The translations under genes and the position numbers were made by a program. Positions 28,120 to 38,611 of a stretch of 64,000 nt of DNA are shown here, piece after piece. The notes under the pieces are model-generated. The model was not told where the DNA came from, ran no database searches, and saw only the letters and a program-made list of their open reading frames with translations. This DNA comes from Pleomorphomonas oryzae DSM 16300 (GTDB taxonomy: Bacteria; Pseudomonadota; Alphaproteobacteria; Rhizobiales; Pleomorphomonadaceae): contig NZ_AUHB01000009.1 in the NCBI RefSeq assembly GCF_000422965.1, positions 124,001-188,000 on the forward strand, written 5' to 3'. Position 1 is the stretch's first letter; the number at the start of each line of letters is the position of its first letter.

Positions 28120-28719
28120 ATGACCAAAATCAACAGCATTTGTGTTTTCTGTGGCTCGGCAAATGGCCGCAATCCCGAATATGTGGCTGCTGCGGAGCGG
28201 CTCGGCACCGACATGGCCGCGCATGGCATCCGTCTCGTCTACGGCGGTGGCAACGTTGGCCTGATGGGCACCACCGCCCGCGCCGTCATGGCCGCCGGTG
28301 GCAAGGTGACCGGCATCATTCCTGAATTTCTGGTGAGCCGGGAGCGGATGCTCGACGGTGTCGACGAACTCCACGTCGTGCCCGACATGCATACGCGCAA
28401 GCGCATGATGTTTGAGGCGGCCGACGCTTTTGTGACATTGCCCGGCGGCATCGGCACGCTGGAGGAAGTGGTCGAGCAGCTGACCTGGGCCCAGCTCGGC
28501 CGGCACAAGAAGCCAATCGTGCTGGCCGACATCGGCGGTTTCTGGCAGCCGCTCGTAGAAGTGATCCATCACATGAACCGCGAAGCCTTCATCCGCGAAG
28601 GCTTCGAGGTGCGTTACCAGGTGGCTCGAACCGCGGCTGACATTTTGCCGACCGTTCTTGCTGCCGCAGGGGAAAATGGCGAGATCGCGGGCGACGTGGA
28701 GACCATCGCCAAAATGTAG
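28120..28719 (+). CDS. LOG family protein (cytokinin riboside 5'-monophosphate phosphoribohydrolase type)
   Basis: A 199-residue TIGR00730/LOG-family protein with a Rossmann-like fold. Such enzymes hydrolyse nucleoside 5'-monophosphates to base and ribose 5-phosphate; plant-type members release active cytokinin. The defining motif PGGIGTLEE is at residues 108-116 and the partner arginine lies in HTRKRMM near 91-97. CVFCGS and YGGGNVGLMG near the N-terminus bind the phosphate. ATG 28120 is the normal start; its ribosome site is weak, and a long leader with a folded element precedes it. Natural substrate uncertain. Confidence 0.9.
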   Translation: MTKINSICVFCGSANGRNPEYVAAAERLGTDMAAHGIRLVYGGGNVGLMGTTARAVMAAGGKVTGIIPEFLVSRERMLDGVDELHVVPDMHTRKRMMFEAADAFVTLPGGIGTLEEVVEQLTWAQLGRHKKPIVLADIGGFWQPLVEVIHHMNREAFIREGFEVRYQVARTAADILPTVLAAAGENGEIAGDVETIAKM

Positions 28720-28751
28720 TTCTCAAGAACCGGCGTGGCCGTTCTTGAGAA
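28720..28751. terminator. hairpin shared by LOG gene end and cimA end
   Basis: TTCTCAAGAAC (28720-28730) pairs exactly with GTTCTTGAGAA (28741-28751) around 10 bases. It starts at the base after the LOG stop and covers the last codons of convergent cimA. No T-run follows, so termination strength is uncertain. Confidence 0.45.
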
Positions 28752-30327
28752 GCTTGTAGGTGATGGAGTCGTCGAGAGCTTCGAACGATGCCTCGACGAT
28801 ATTGGCCGAGACGCCCACCGTCGACCAGCGGCGACCAGTCGCCCGATCGAGGCTTTCGATCAGCACGCGCGTCACGGCGCCGGTGCCGCCGTTGAGGATG
28901 CGCACCTTATAGTCCACCAGCTCCAGGGCGGCGATCTCGGCCTGGTACTTGCCGATGTCCTTGCGCAGCGCCTGGTCGAGAGCGTTGACCGGGCCGTTGC
29001 CCTCGGCGACCGACATCAGGATCTCGTCGTCGACCTTCACCTTCACCACCGCCTCGGTGACGACCACGCGCTCGCCGAGGGCGTTGACGCGGCTCTCCAC
29101 CATGGTGCGGTAGGAGATGACGTCATAGAAATGCGGCACGCCGCCGAGGTGGCGCAGCGCCAGCAATTCAAAAGACGCATCGGCGGCTTCGTAGGAATAG
29201 CCGCGCGCCTCACGCTCCTTGAGCTCGGAAAGTAGGCCGGTGAGCCGACGATCGTCCTTTGCATAGATGACGCCGAGCCGGTCGAGCTCGGCGAACAGGT
29301 TCGAACGACCAGCCTGATCCGACACCAGCAGGCGCCGCCGGTTGCCGACGCTGTCGGGGCTGACATGCTCGTAAGTGCGCGGATCTTTCAGGATGGCCGA
29401 GGCATGGATACCGGCCTTGGTAGCAAAGGCCGACAGGCCGACATAGGGTGCATGGCGATTGGGAGCACGGTTGATGATTTCATCAAAGGCTCTCGACACT
29501 TGCGTCAAGGTCTTCAACTGCCCGGGCGTCACGCCGGTATCATAAAGGCCAGCAAATTCGTCCTTCAGTACCAGCGTCGGCAGGATGGTGGCGAGGTTGG
29601 CGTTGCCGCAACGCTCGCCGATGCCGTTGAGCGTACCCTGCACCTGACGAACGCCGGCGCGGATGGCCGCAAGCGAGTTGGCCACAGCCTGCCCGGTGTC
29701 GTCATGAGCATGGATGCCCAACTGGTCGCCCGGCACCACCTTGGCAACGGCCGATACGATCTCTGTCACCTCGTGCGGCATGGAGCCGCCGTTGGTGTCG
29801 CACAGCACCACCCAGCGGGCACCTGCATCGAAGGCGGTCTTCGCGCAGGCGAGCGCATACTGGGGATTGGCCTTGTAGCCGTCGAAGAAATGCTCACAGT
29901 CGACGATGGCTTCGCGACCTGCCTTCACCGCCGCCTCGACCGACTGACGAATGCAGTCGAGATTATCTTCGAGCGTCGTCTTCAAGGCGACATCGACATG
30001 ATAGTCCCAGGATTTGGCGACGAACGTTACCGCATCGACCGGGGCCGCGAGCAGCGCGGCGACGCCGGGATCGTTGGAGAGCGACACGCCGGGGCGCTTG
30101 GTCATGCCAAAGGCGGCAAAACGCGCCTTCTTCGTGCGCTTCTCGGCAAAGAAGGCATCGTCGGTCGGGTTGGCACCGGGATAGCCGCCCTCGATGTAGG
30201 AAAAGCCCAGCTCCTCAATGAGCTGCGCGACGATGATCTTCTCCTCGACAGAGAAGTCGATTCCCGAAGTCTGGGCGCCGTCACGCAACGTCGTATCGTA
30301 GAGATAGAGGCGGGCCTTGTCCGTCAT
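28723..30327 (-). CDS. cimA: citramalate synthase
   Basis: A 534-residue enzyme of the isopropylmalate/homocitrate synthase family. Length and the start MTDKARLYLYDTTLRDGAQTSG fit CimA, which condenses pyruvate with acetyl-CoA to citramalate for threonine-independent isoleucine synthesis. The catalytic barrel has DTTLRDG (residues 11-17), the metal site includes HAHDDTGQA near 203-211, and the C-terminal LeuA dimer domain (GNGPVNALDQALR) is present and would carry feedback control. A 2-isopropylmalate synthase assignment is less likely from the SFGLE-free N-terminus and length. It is the last gene of a minus-strand run cysS-GFA-pip-cimA. Confidence 0.9.
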   Translation of the reverse strand: MTDKARLYLYDTTLRDGAQTSGIDFSVEEKIIVAQLIEELGFSYIEGGYPGANPTDDAFFAEKRTKKARFAAFGMTKRPGVSLSNDPGVAALLAAPVDAVTFVAKSWDYHVDVALKTTLEDNLDCIRQSVEAAVKAGREAIVDCEHFFDGYKANPQYALACAKTAFDAGARWVVLCDTNGGSMPHEVTEIVSAVAKVVPGDQLGIHAHDDTGQAVANSLAAIRAGVRQVQGTLNGIGERCGNANLATILPTLVLKDEFAGLYDTGVTPGQLKTLTQVSRAFDEIINRAPNRHAPYVGLSAFATKAGIHASAILKDPRTYEHVSPDSVGNRRRLLVSDQAGRSNLFAELDRLGVIYAKDDRRLTGLLSELKEREARGYSYEAADASFELLALRHLGGVPHFYDVISYRTMVESRVNALGERVVVTEAVVKVKVDDEILMSVAEGNGPVNALDQALRKDIGKYQAEIAALELVDYKVRILNGGTGAVTRVLIESLDRATGRRWSTVGVSANIVEASFEALDDSITYKLLKNGHAGS

Positions 30328-30387
30328 GGTCGGAAACTCGTTTGGGAATTGGCGAGCGGCAACCGCTCGCCTTCAAGTCTGGTCAAT

Positions 30388-31341
<954 letters not shown>

Positions 31342-31821
31342 TCAGGCTTTCGGCAGCGGCCAGACGGAGGTGTCATGGTCGGGATGTTGGTAGGAAACCA
31401 CGTCGTTCAAGAACTCGGCGCCTTCGAAGCCTTCGTCGGTCCGGACGCGCTTCAACGACGGCAGATCTGCCACAAAGGGGAGTTCGGCCTCGACTCCATA
31501 TTGAACAGTCGGCGGCAGCACGACGGGATTGTCGAAAGAGCCGGCGGCAATCGACGGCTCGTAGCCATCGGCCTCGTAGGTTAGCGGCGTACCGCAATCA
31601 GCGCAGAAGGCGCGCGAGACATGGTTGGACGAGCGATAGAGCTTGCGACTCCCTCGCGTCCAACTGACGCCTCCCGCATTGAAGGCGACGAAGGGGGCGA
31701 AATAGTTGCCGACGGCCTTCTGGCACATCCGGCAATGACAGATCGAGACGGACGAGACTTTGTCGCCATCGCAGGCAAAGCGGATGGCCCCGCACTGGCA
31801 ACCGCCGGTCAGAATGGTCAT
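31342..31821 (-). CDS. GFA family protein (CENP-V/GFA zinc fold)
   Basis: A 159-residue member of the glutathione-dependent formaldehyde-activating (GFA) fold family. Zinc-site cysteines are all visible: C8 and C10 (GGCQCG), C28, C30 and C33 (CHCRMC), and C73 and C76 (CADCG). Only a few members act on S-hydroxymethyl-glutathione; most have no assigned reaction, so formaldehyde metabolism should not be assumed. Encoded between cysS (28 bases upstream) and pip (3 bases downstream) on the same strand. Confidence 0.9.
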   Translation of the reverse strand: MTILTGGCQCGAIRFACDGDKVSSVSICHCRMCQKAVGNYFAPFVAFNAGGVSWTRGSRKLYRSSNHVSRAFCADCGTPLTYEADGYEPSIAAGSFDNPVVLPPTVQYGVEAELPFVADLPSLKRVRTDEGFEGAEFLNDVVSYQHPDHDTSVWPLPKA

Positions 31822-31849
31822 GGCGATTCCTCCCGAAGCTTTGGGTGAC

Positions 31850-33214
31850 CTATCTCTTCACTTCCCAGCTGGTTTCGATTTCGCCGGTTTCCTTGTTCTT
31901 CGTATCTTTCAGCACCACCCCCATGGCGGCGAGCTCGTCGCGGATACGATCGCTCTCGGCGAAGTTCCTTGCCTTACGCGCGTCGAGACGGGCGGCGATC
32001 AGCGCCTTCACCTTGCTCTCATCGATATCAGCCGCCGGGCGACGCGACGCCCAAGCCGATGCGCTCTCGCCCAGGAAGCCGAGGAGCCTCAGCGATGCCG
32101 ACAGGGTCGCCGCATCGCCCTTGACGGCATGCAGCTCGGCGATCGCCTTGGCCGTGTTGAGATCATCGCTGAGGGCTTCGATCACTCCCTCGGAAGGTTG
32201 GCCGGGCGCCACGTCGGCGGCGATGGCGTACCACTCGTCGAGCGTTTTCCAGCCGTCCTCGAGACCCTTCAGGGTGAAGTCGATCGGCTGGCGGTAGTGC
32301 GTCTTCAGCATGTTGAAGCGCAGCACCTCGCCGGGCCAATCGTCCAGCAGTTCGCGGATGGTGAAGAAGTTGCCGAGCGATTTGGACATCTTCTCGCCTT
32401 CGACTTGCAGGAAGCCGTTGTGCATGAAGATGTTGGCCATCACGTCCTTGTGGAAGGCGCAGCGAGACTGGGCAACTTCGTTTTCATGATGCGGGAAAAC
32501 CAGATCGATGCCGCCGCCATGGATGTCGAAGGTCTCGCCGAGGTGCTTCCAGCTCATCGCCGAGCACTCGATGTGCCAGCCGGGGCGCCCCCTGCCCCAT
32601 GGGCTGTCCCAGCCCGGCTCGTTGTCCGAGGATGGCTTCCACAGAACGAAGTCCATCGGATCGCGCTTGTAGGGCGCAACCTCGACGCGGGCACCGGCCA
32701 TCATGTCGTCGAGCGACCGTCGCGCGAGCTTGCCGTAGTCGGGCATGGCCGGCACGTTGAACAGCGCGTGTCCCTCGGCAACATAGGCGAAACCACCGGC
32801 GATCAGCCGCTCGATGATGGCGATCATCTCGGCGATATGCTCGGTGGCGCGCGGCGTCACCGTCGGCTTGAGGCAGCCGAGTTCGGTCACGTCCTGCTCG
32901 AACTGGGCGTAGGTCTTCTCGGTCAGGTCGCGGATCGCCTCAACGGGCGGCACGCCGGGATAGTCGCGGACGGCACGAGCGTTGATCTTGTCATCGACGT
33001 CGGTGATGTTGCGCACGTAGGTGACGTGCGCCTCGCCATAGAAATGGCGCAGCAAGCGGAAGAGCACGTCGAAGACGATCACCGGCCGGGCGTTGCCGAT
33101 ATGGGCGAAGTCGTAGACGGTGGGTCCGCAAACGTACATGCGGACGTTGCCGGCATCGATGGGAACGAAATCGTCCTTGCCACGCGTCAGCGTGTTGTAG
33201 AGCCTGAGTGCCAA
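31850..33214 (-). CDS. cysS: cysteinyl-tRNA synthetase
   Basis: A 454-residue class I aminoacyl-tRNA synthetase that charges tRNA-Cys. HIGH is present as HIGN at residues 38-41, KMSKS at 275-279, and zinc ligands in [14 protein letters not shown] and HHENE. I choose TTG 33214: AGGGGAG lies eight bases upstream and the product begins [11 protein letters not shown], the usual N-terminus. An ATG at 33235 adds seven unrelated residues and has no ribosome site. First gene of the run cysS-GFA-pip-cimA. Confidence 0.93.
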   Translation of the reverse strand: MALRLYNTLTRGKDDFVPIDAGNVRMYVCGPTVYDFAHIGNARPVIVFDVLFRLLRHFYGEAHVTYVRNITDVDDKINARAVRDYPGVPPVEAIRDLTEKTYAQFEQDVTELGCLKPTVTPRATEHIAEMIAIIERLIAGGFAYVAEGHALFNVPAMPDYGKLARRSLDDMMAGARVEVAPYKRDPMDFVLWKPSSDNEPGWDSPWGRGRPGWHIECSAMSWKHLGETFDIHGGGIDLVFPHHENEVAQSRCAFHKDVMANIFMHNGFLQVEGEKMSKSLGNFFTIRELLDDWPGEVLRFNMLKTHYRQPIDFTLKGLEDGWKTLDEWYAIAADVAPGQPSEGVIEALSDDLNTAKAIAELHAVKGDAATLSASLRLLGFLGESASAWASRRPAADIDESKVKALIAARLDARKARNFAESDRIRDELAAMGVVLKDTKNKETGEIETSWEVKR

Positions 33215-33434
33215 AAGCCCGTCTCCCCTCGCCATGGAACGCAAAATACGTCATCGCCGGGCCGACCGGGGAAACCCATCATCCGTTCTGGTCTTCGGAA
33301 AGATCGTGACGGGGACGTCCGCGGCCGGCGTGAAGCTCAGCCACAAATAATGCTAGCGGTAATGGTGATGCGCGCGTCCCGGAACATGGCCGCCGATATG
33401 CCGTGAAACGCCGTTCGCCGTCAAGGGAAGCCAT

Positions 33435-33468
33435 AAAAAAACGCCGCCCGCGGGTGACGGACGGCGGC
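33435..33468 (-). terminator. rho-independent terminator after creA
   Basis: On the minus strand GCCGCC and GGCGGC pair around a loop and run into seven T (33441-33435). It lies 26 bases past the creA stop. Confidence 0.8.
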
Positions 33469-33493
33469 TCTTTGCATGGGCGTTTGCCTTGGC

Positions 33494-34015
33494 TTACTTC
33501 AGCCAATCGCCGCACTTCAATGCCGGCGCATTCCCCCAGGGCATGATGGGCACGGTGGAGGTCGAATTCTTTGGGCTGCCTTCGATCAGCTTGTCGGAAT
33601 AGACGAGATAGACAAGCACGTTACGCTTCGCATCGCAGCCGCGAACGATCTGCATCTTCTTGAAGAACAGCGAACGGCTCTGGCGATACATATCCTCGCC
33701 CTGCTCGAACTTGTCCTTGAAGCTGATCGGACCGACCTGTCGGCAGGCGAGCGAGATATCGGACGTTTCCTCGGCAAGGCCGAGCATGCCCGAGACGCCG
33801 CCTTTCTCCGGCAACGTAAAATGACAGGCGACACCCTCCACCACCGGGTCGTCAATGGCATAGACGGCCAGCTTGTGATCGGGCGTCAGGAAATGCCAGA
33901 CCGTCGATCGCTTGAAGATCAGGTCCGGATCGTCGGACGCTGAGGCTATCGAAGGGGCGAGGACGGCTAGACCCAGGGCCATCAGGCCGAAGAGCGACTT
34001 CACGACATCACGCAT
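33494..34015 (-). CDS. creA: CreA family protein
   Basis: A 173-residue secreted protein of the CreA family. The signal peptide is residues 1-25 (LFGLMALGLAVLAPSIASA). The mature part has the family features DPDLIFKRSTVWHFLTPDHKLAVYAIDDP and two or three cysteines (VACHF, SLACRQ, RGCDAKR). CreA is widespread in proteobacteria but its function is unknown. ATG 34015 is chosen because the signal peptide then starts the protein; the 107 in-frame codons before it are antisense to other features. A terminator follows. Confidence 0.9.
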   Translation of the reverse strand: MRDVVKSLFGLMALGLAVLAPSIASASDDPDLIFKRSTVWHFLTPDHKLAVYAIDDPVVEGVACHFTLPEKGGVSGMLGLAEETSDISLACRQVGPISFKDKFEQGEDMYRQSRSLFFKKMQIVRGCDAKRNVLVYLVYSDKLIEGSPKNSTSTVPIMPWGNAPALKCGDWLK

Positions 34016-34103
34016 TTCAGGACACCCCCGGCTTTGGCAGGCCGAGATCAGTGCCGGCCGCATGCCGGACATATAGGCGTACATTGTCCCGGGCCAAGGT
34101 CTC

Positions 34104-34880
34104 TTACTGGAACAGATTTTTGCCGAGGGTGTGAATTGTCGCTTGCCGGAGAATCCGGGCGAGTTCCACGTAGCCCTTTGTCGAGAAATGGAGATTGTCC
34201 TCGACGTAGTTGTCGCAGGACAGGCGCTGGCCATCGGCACTCGGCCGCTTGCCATACTGGCCGCACGTGAAGGCATCGTCGTCAATGGAGACGGCGTGTA
34301 CGCCATCGATGCGATCGGCCAACGCGCCAATGCCACGGTTTACCTCCAGCCTGCCAGCGTCGAGGACATGGAAATCGGCGCCTCGCGGCGGAATGGTCAG
34401 CACGAATATCCTTGCTTCAGGCCATAGGCTGCGCAACCGTCCAACGATGTTTTCAATGCCGATCGTCACCGCACAGGCCGGCGTGCCGCCCGCAAGATCG
34501 TTGGTACCGATCAGCAACACGGCGGCCTCCGGCCGAAGATGCGACAGATCGGTCTTTTCGAGCCGCCAGAGGACGTTCGGCACCCGGTCGCCGCCCACGG
34601 CAAAGTCGTAGATGGCAGTCGCCGGAAATGCCGCCGGCAGATCGGTGCTCCAACCGGCCAACAGGGAGTCGCCGAGCATGACTACGTCGGCTCGCGCCGG
34701 ACGAGCCGCCTGCACGCTCAGCGTTTCCTTGAGGCTCGGGTAATTGGGCGTCCGTTGCGGCGTCAGTGTGAGATCGATGGCGAGCGGGTCACAGGAAGCC
34801 TGTTCAGCCCGCCCTTCACCCGCCCCAACCAGGCCCACCAGGAGAGCGACGGCAACGGCGAAACCAGTCCACAGTCGCAT
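34104..34880 (-). CDS. secreted SGNH/GDSL hydrolase
   Basis: A 258-residue exported esterase/lipase-like hydrolase. Signal peptide about residues 1-25 (AVALLVGLVGAGEGRA). SGNH blocks are complete: block I MLGDSLLAGW with the Ser nucleophile, block II Gly in AVGGDRVPN, block III GTNDLAGG, and block V DNLHFSTKGY with the Asp-x-x-His pair. Substrate (acyl ester, acetylated sugar or lysophospholipid) cannot be read. ATG 34880 has GGAGG four bases before it; a GTG one codon earlier is less likely. Four cysteines may form disulfides in the periplasm. Confidence 0.9.
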   Translation of the reverse strand: MRLWTGFAVAVALLVGLVGAGEGRAEQASCDPLAIDLTLTPQRTPNYPSLKETLSVQAARPARADVVMLGDSLLAGWSTDLPAAFPATAIYDFAVGGDRVPNVLWRLEKTDLSHLRPEAAVLLIGTNDLAGGTPACAVTIGIENIVGRLRSLWPEARIFVLTIPPRGADFHVLDAGRLEVNRGIGALADRIDGVHAVSIDDDAFTCGQYGKRPSADGQRLSCDNYVEDNLHFSTKGYVELARILRQATIHTLGKNLFQ

Positions 34881-34902
34881 CACCCCTCCTGATGAGTTGG
34901 TT

Positions 34903-36279
34903 TCAGCGCCCCACCGCGGCGGAAAGGCGCTCGCGCACCGCCTTGGCGCCGATCAGCGGCAACAACGGCGCCAATTCCGGCCCATGATCGAGGCCGGTCA
35001 GCGCCTTGCGCAGCGGCAAGAACAGATCGCGGCCCTTGCGGCCGGTCTTGGCTTTCAGCGCCGACGTCCATTCGCGGAAACTGTCGTCGGTCCAAGGCTC
35101 TGGCGGCAGAACATCGCGTGCCGCTTCCAGGAAATCGCGGTCTGCCTCATCAACCAACGGCGTCACCGGGCCGGTAATCAACTTCCACCAGTCGGCCGCA
35201 TCGGCAATGCGCATGCAATTGCCCTTCACCGCCTGCCAGAACGCCGGATGGGCGGGGATGCCGAGATCGGTCAGACGCTTCCGCACGGTCGAGAAGTCGA
35301 GACCGTGGACGATATGAGCGTTCAAGGTCTTCAGTTCGTTGGGGTCGAACTTGGCTGACGAGCGAGAAACGGCCGCGAGATCGAAATCATTGGCGAGTTC
35401 TGCCAGCGAGCCGACCTTTTCGACGGCGTGCGACGTGCCGACATTGACGGCGAGCGACGCCACTGCCTCCGGCTCGTAGCCCTCGGCGCGCAGATTGCGC
35501 AACGACAGCGATCCCGTCCGCTTGGAGAAACCTTCGCCGGTGGCATCGGTCAGAAGGTTGTGGTGGGCGAAGATCGGAACAGCGCCACCCAGCGCCTCGA
35601 ACAGGGCGATCTGCACGCCCGTGTTGGTGATGTGGTCACCGCCCCGGATGATGTGGGTGACGGAGGTGTCGATGTCGTCGACCACCGAGGTCAGCGTGTA
35701 GAGGTAAGTGCCATCTTCGCGGATCAGCACCGGATCGGACAGCGATGCGAGATCGACCGTCTCCTCGCCGCGGCAGAGGTCCTGCCAATGCACGAGGTGG
35801 CGGCTCGGCGACAGCGGATCGCTGTCGAAATTGGGCAGCAGGAAGCGCCAGTGTGGCTGCCGCCCCTCCGCCTCAAGGCGGGCACGGTCGTCGGCGGTCA
35901 GCTTCAGCGCGGCCCGGTCGTAGATCGGCGGCAGATGGCGCGCCAACCGGCGCTTGCGCCCATATTCCAATTCTTCCGCCGTTTCATAGCAAGGGTAGAG
36001 GCGCCCTTTGGCGATGAGATCGTCCCTGGCAGCGGCGTAGCGGTCGAGCCGGTCCGACTGACGGAACGAGGTATGCGGCCGGATGCCGAGCCAGGCGAGG
36101 TCGGCGACGATATTCGCCGCGAACTCCTCGGTGGATCGGGCACGGTCCGTGTCGTCAAAGCGAAGAATGAACTGGCCGCCCGTCTTGAGCGCGAACAGCC
36201 AGTTGAACAATGCCGGGCGGGCATTGCCGATGTGGATATTGCCGGTAGGGGACGGCGCGAAGCGGACGACGGTATTCAT
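34903..36279 (-). CDS. gltX: glutamyl-tRNA synthetase
   Basis: A 458-residue class I synthetase. HIGH appears as HIGN at residues 16-19 and the second signature as FSKRTG (usual form KLSKR) near residue 243. The N-terminal [22 protein letters not shown] and the compact length match the second GluRS type found beside a standard one in many alphaproteobacteria. Which tRNAs it charges (tRNA-Glu, or tRNA-Gln for later amidation) cannot be judged from sequence. It lies between holC and the GDSL hydrolase on the minus strand. Confidence 0.92.
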   Translation of the reverse strand: MNTVVRFAPSPTGNIHIGNARPALFNWLFALKTGGQFILRFDDTDRARSTEEFAANIVADLAWLGIRPHTSFRQSDRLDRYAAARDDLIAKGRLYPCYETAEELEYGRKRRLARHLPPIYDRAALKLTADDRARLEAEGRQPHWRFLLPNFDSDPLSPSRHLVHWQDLCRGEETVDLASLSDPVLIREDGTYLYTLTSVVDDIDTSVTHIIRGGDHITNTGVQIALFEALGGAVPIFAHHNLLTDATGEGFSKRTGSLSLRNLRAEGYEPEAVASLAVNVGTSHAVEKVGSLAELANDFDLAAVSRSSAKFDPNELKTLNAHIVHGLDFSTVRKRLTDLGIPAHPAFWQAVKGNCMRIADAADWWKLITGPVTPLVDEADRDFLEAARDVLPPEPWTDDSFREWTSALKAKTGRKGRDLFLPLRKALTGLDHGPELAPLLPLIGAKAVRERLSAAVGR

Positions 36280-36364
36280 AATCGTGGTTCTAACCGAGAC
36301 CGGGCGGGAATGTCAGAGGAGTTTTTCGGAGAGACCATGGATGCAAGGCGCAATCGGTCCCGCT

Positions 36365-36817
36365 TCATGCTTTGCGTGTCCACCGTCCCTCACCGTCCTG
36401 TTGCCAGTAAGTGACCTCGAGCTCGCGGCCTTTCAACGTTTTCCAGGCAGCGCGGGCTTCCGCGAGAGCCGCATCGTCGGTGCCATCGAAGATCAGCACC
36501 AGACGCTCGTACCGTTCGGCGTCCTCCGGCAGCGGAGCCCGGTCAACCAGAAAGCGGACGGTTGCGCCGTTGGGTACCTCCGGACCGGCCGCCAGATAAA
36601 CCGGCTGCAGAGCGGCATGGCCATCGGCCGCAGTGCCGTGCGGCAGGAAGGCGGCGTCGTCAAAAGTCCAGAGATGGCTATCAAGGGCGGCGAGTCGCTC
36701 AGGCGTTCCCGCCTCCACCACCACGCGCCAGCCGCGTTCCACCGACTTCTGCAGCAACACCGGCAGAACCCGTTCGAGCGGTTGGCCGTCGAGATGATAA
36801 AACAGCGCTTCGGTCAT
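36365..36817 (-). CDS. holC: DNA polymerase III chi subunit
   Basis: A 150-residue HolC-type chi subunit of the clamp-loader complex, which links polymerase III to single-strand-binding protein. The N-terminus MTEALFYHLDGQPLERVLPVLLQKSVERGWRV and the Trp-containing strand SHLWTFDDAAFLPHG fit the family, as does the segment RLVLIFDG near residue 118. The position directly after pepA is the classical arrangement in proteobacteria. ATG 36817. Confidence 0.93.
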   Translation of the reverse strand: MTEALFYHLDGQPLERVLPVLLQKSVERGWRVVVEAGTPERLAALDSHLWTFDDAAFLPHGTAADGHAALQPVYLAAGPEVPNGATVRFLVDRAPLPEDAERYERLVLIFDGTDDAALAEARAAWKTLKGRELEVTYWQQDGEGRWTRKA

Positions 36818-36842
36818 CGATCAGGCCGCCCAATAAATAGTG

Positions 36843-36870
36843 ATGGTCGGCGCCAGCGAGCGCCGACCAT
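36843..36870. terminator. perfect 11-bp hairpin between pepA and holC
   Basis: ATGGTCGGCGC (36843-36853) and GCGCCGACCAT (36860-36870) with a 6-base loop, eight bases past the pepA stop. The following minus-strand sequence (CACTATTTATT) is T-rich but not a run. It could reduce, rather than stop, transcription into holC. Confidence 0.5.
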
Positions 36871-36878
36871 GTTACCTA

Positions 36879-38372
36879 TCAGCTTTCGAAGCGGTTGCGC
36901 ACCAGGCGGTCCAGCAGGCGCACGCCAAAGCCCGAGGCCCAGGCCTTGTTGATGTCGGTCTCAGGGCTCGACATGGCGGTGCCGGCGATATCGAGATGAG
37001 CCCAGGGCGTCTCACCGACAAAGCGCTTCAGGAACTGCGCCGCGGTGATCGAACCAGCGTTGCGGCCGCCGGAGTTCTTCATGTCGGCGAAGCGGCTGTC
37101 GATCAACTTATCGTATTCAGGCCCCATCGGCATGCGCCACAGGCGTTCACCGGTGTCCTCACCGGCTTTGACGAGATCCCCGGCCAGTTGGTCATCATTG
37201 GAGAACAAGCCGGCGATCTGGGCACCGAGCGCCACCACGATGGCGCCGGTCAGCGTGGCGAGATTGATCATGAAGGCCGGCTTGAAGCGATCGGCGGCAT
37301 AGGTCAGCACGTCGGCAAGGACGAGGCGTCCCTCGGCATCGGTGTTGACCACCTCGATGGTCTGACCCGACAGCGAGGTCAGGATGTCGCCGGGACGGTA
37401 GGAGCCGCCGTCGGGCATGTTCTCGACGATGCCGAGGATACCGATGGCGTTGACCTTGGCCTTGCGGCCGGCCAAAGCCCGGAACAGGCCGGTGACGGCG
37501 GCGGCGCCGCCCATGTCGGCCTTCATATCTTCCATGCCGGCGGCCGGTTTGATGGAAATGCCACCCGAATCAAAGACGAGGCCTTTGCCGATGAATACGG
37601 CAGGACGCTCGTCACTCTTGCCGCCGTTCCACTTCATGACGACGACGCGCGGCGGACGGACGGATCCCTGGGCTACGGCGAGCAGCGCGCCCATGCCGAT
37701 CTTCCGGAGATCCTTCTCGCCGAGCACTTCCACGTCAACGCCGAGCTTCTTCAGTTTCTCGGCCTCGGCGGCGAATTCCTGCGGACCGAGCGCATTGGGG
37801 GCTTCGTGAACGAGGTCGCGGGCAATCACCACACCCTCGGCCACCGCTTCGGTCTCGGCCCATGCCTTCTTGAGCTTGCCGGCGTGCTCGGCCACGATCG
37901 TGACGGCCACAGGCCCCGGAGCATCGTCCTTCTTTACGGTCTTGTATTTGTCGAACTCATAGGCGCGCAGGCGCAGGCCCAGCAGGAACTCGGCGCCCAG
38001 TTCGGGCGTGAATGTCCCGGCGGCCATCTCGAGAATCACAGTGGCCGCCTTGGCCTTGATCTCTTTGAGCTTGCCATAGACCTGGCCACCGAGCTTCAGC
38101 GCCGCCTTGTCGTCAAACTCAACGGCCGCGCCGGTGCCAACCAGAATCAGCCGGCCAACCGTTAGTCCGGCTGGGGCAAGAACATCGAGGAAAGAACCGG
38201 CCTTCCCTGAAAAGCCAGTGGCCGCCACAGCGCGGTCGAGACCGCCGGTCAACTGATCGAGCACCGTGCTCCCCATGACGCCGGCCTTGTTGTCCGGGTC
38301 GACGAGTACCACCAGCACCGGGGCATCGGCCTCGAGCGTCTTGGAAAAAGAAAGAGTTGGAGCAGCCGCCAT
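36879..38372 (-). CDS. pepA: leucyl aminopeptidase
   Basis: A 497-residue M17 cytosol aminopeptidase. The metal and catalytic motifs are [23 protein letters not shown] and the family signature [12 protein letters not shown], followed by the GxP/A-rich C-terminal catalytic domain. It acts as a hexamer and releases N-terminal residues. In enterics PepA also binds DNA in recombination and carAB control; whether this one does is unknown. ATG 38372 follows AGGAAG. The open frame extends 61 codons further with no support. Divergent from lptF across 239 bases. Confidence 0.95.
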   Translation of the reverse strand: MAAAPTLSFSKTLEADAPVLVVLVDPDNKAGVMGSTVLDQLTGGLDRAVAATGFSGKAGSFLDVLAPAGLTVGRLILVGTGAAVEFDDKAALKLGGQVYGKLKEIKAKAATVILEMAAGTFTPELGAEFLLGLRLRAYEFDKYKTVKKDDAPGPVAVTIVAEHAGKLKKAWAETEAVAEGVVIARDLVHEAPNALGPQEFAAEAEKLKKLGVDVEVLGEKDLRKIGMGALLAVAQGSVRPPRVVVMKWNGGKSDERPAVFIGKGLVFDSGGISIKPAAGMEDMKADMGGAAAVTGLFRALAGRKAKVNAIGILGIVENMPDGGSYRPGDILTSLSGQTIEVVNTDAEGRLVLADVLTYAADRFKPAFMINLATLTGAIVVALGAQIAGLFSNDDQLAGDLVKAGEDTGERLWRMPMGPEYDKLIDSRFADMKNSGGRNAGSITAAQFLKRFVGETPWAHLDIAGTAMSSPETDINKAWASGFGVRLLDRLVRNRFES

Positions 38373-38611
38373 GATTTCTTCCTGATTGCCGGGCACCCCT
38401 AAGCGGGCGCTGTCCGGATCTGCCGGCCGAATGTGGCGCTTGACGAGGGAGAGAGCAAGGCTGGAGTTGCATTCCAGCATGGCCGCCGCCGGCGGATGTT
38501 GGCCGGCTTCTGGAAGAGCCCGAAAATTTACCCTTTTCGGGAAGGAAGGATTCACTATAGGTCTGCTAGCCTCCCCTTTCCGACCCTCGGCGGGTTCGAC
38601 ACAGGTTCACA

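Noticed and set aside
31760-33406. 548-codon plus-strand frame
   Set aside because: Antisense to cysS, which has clear synthetase motifs.
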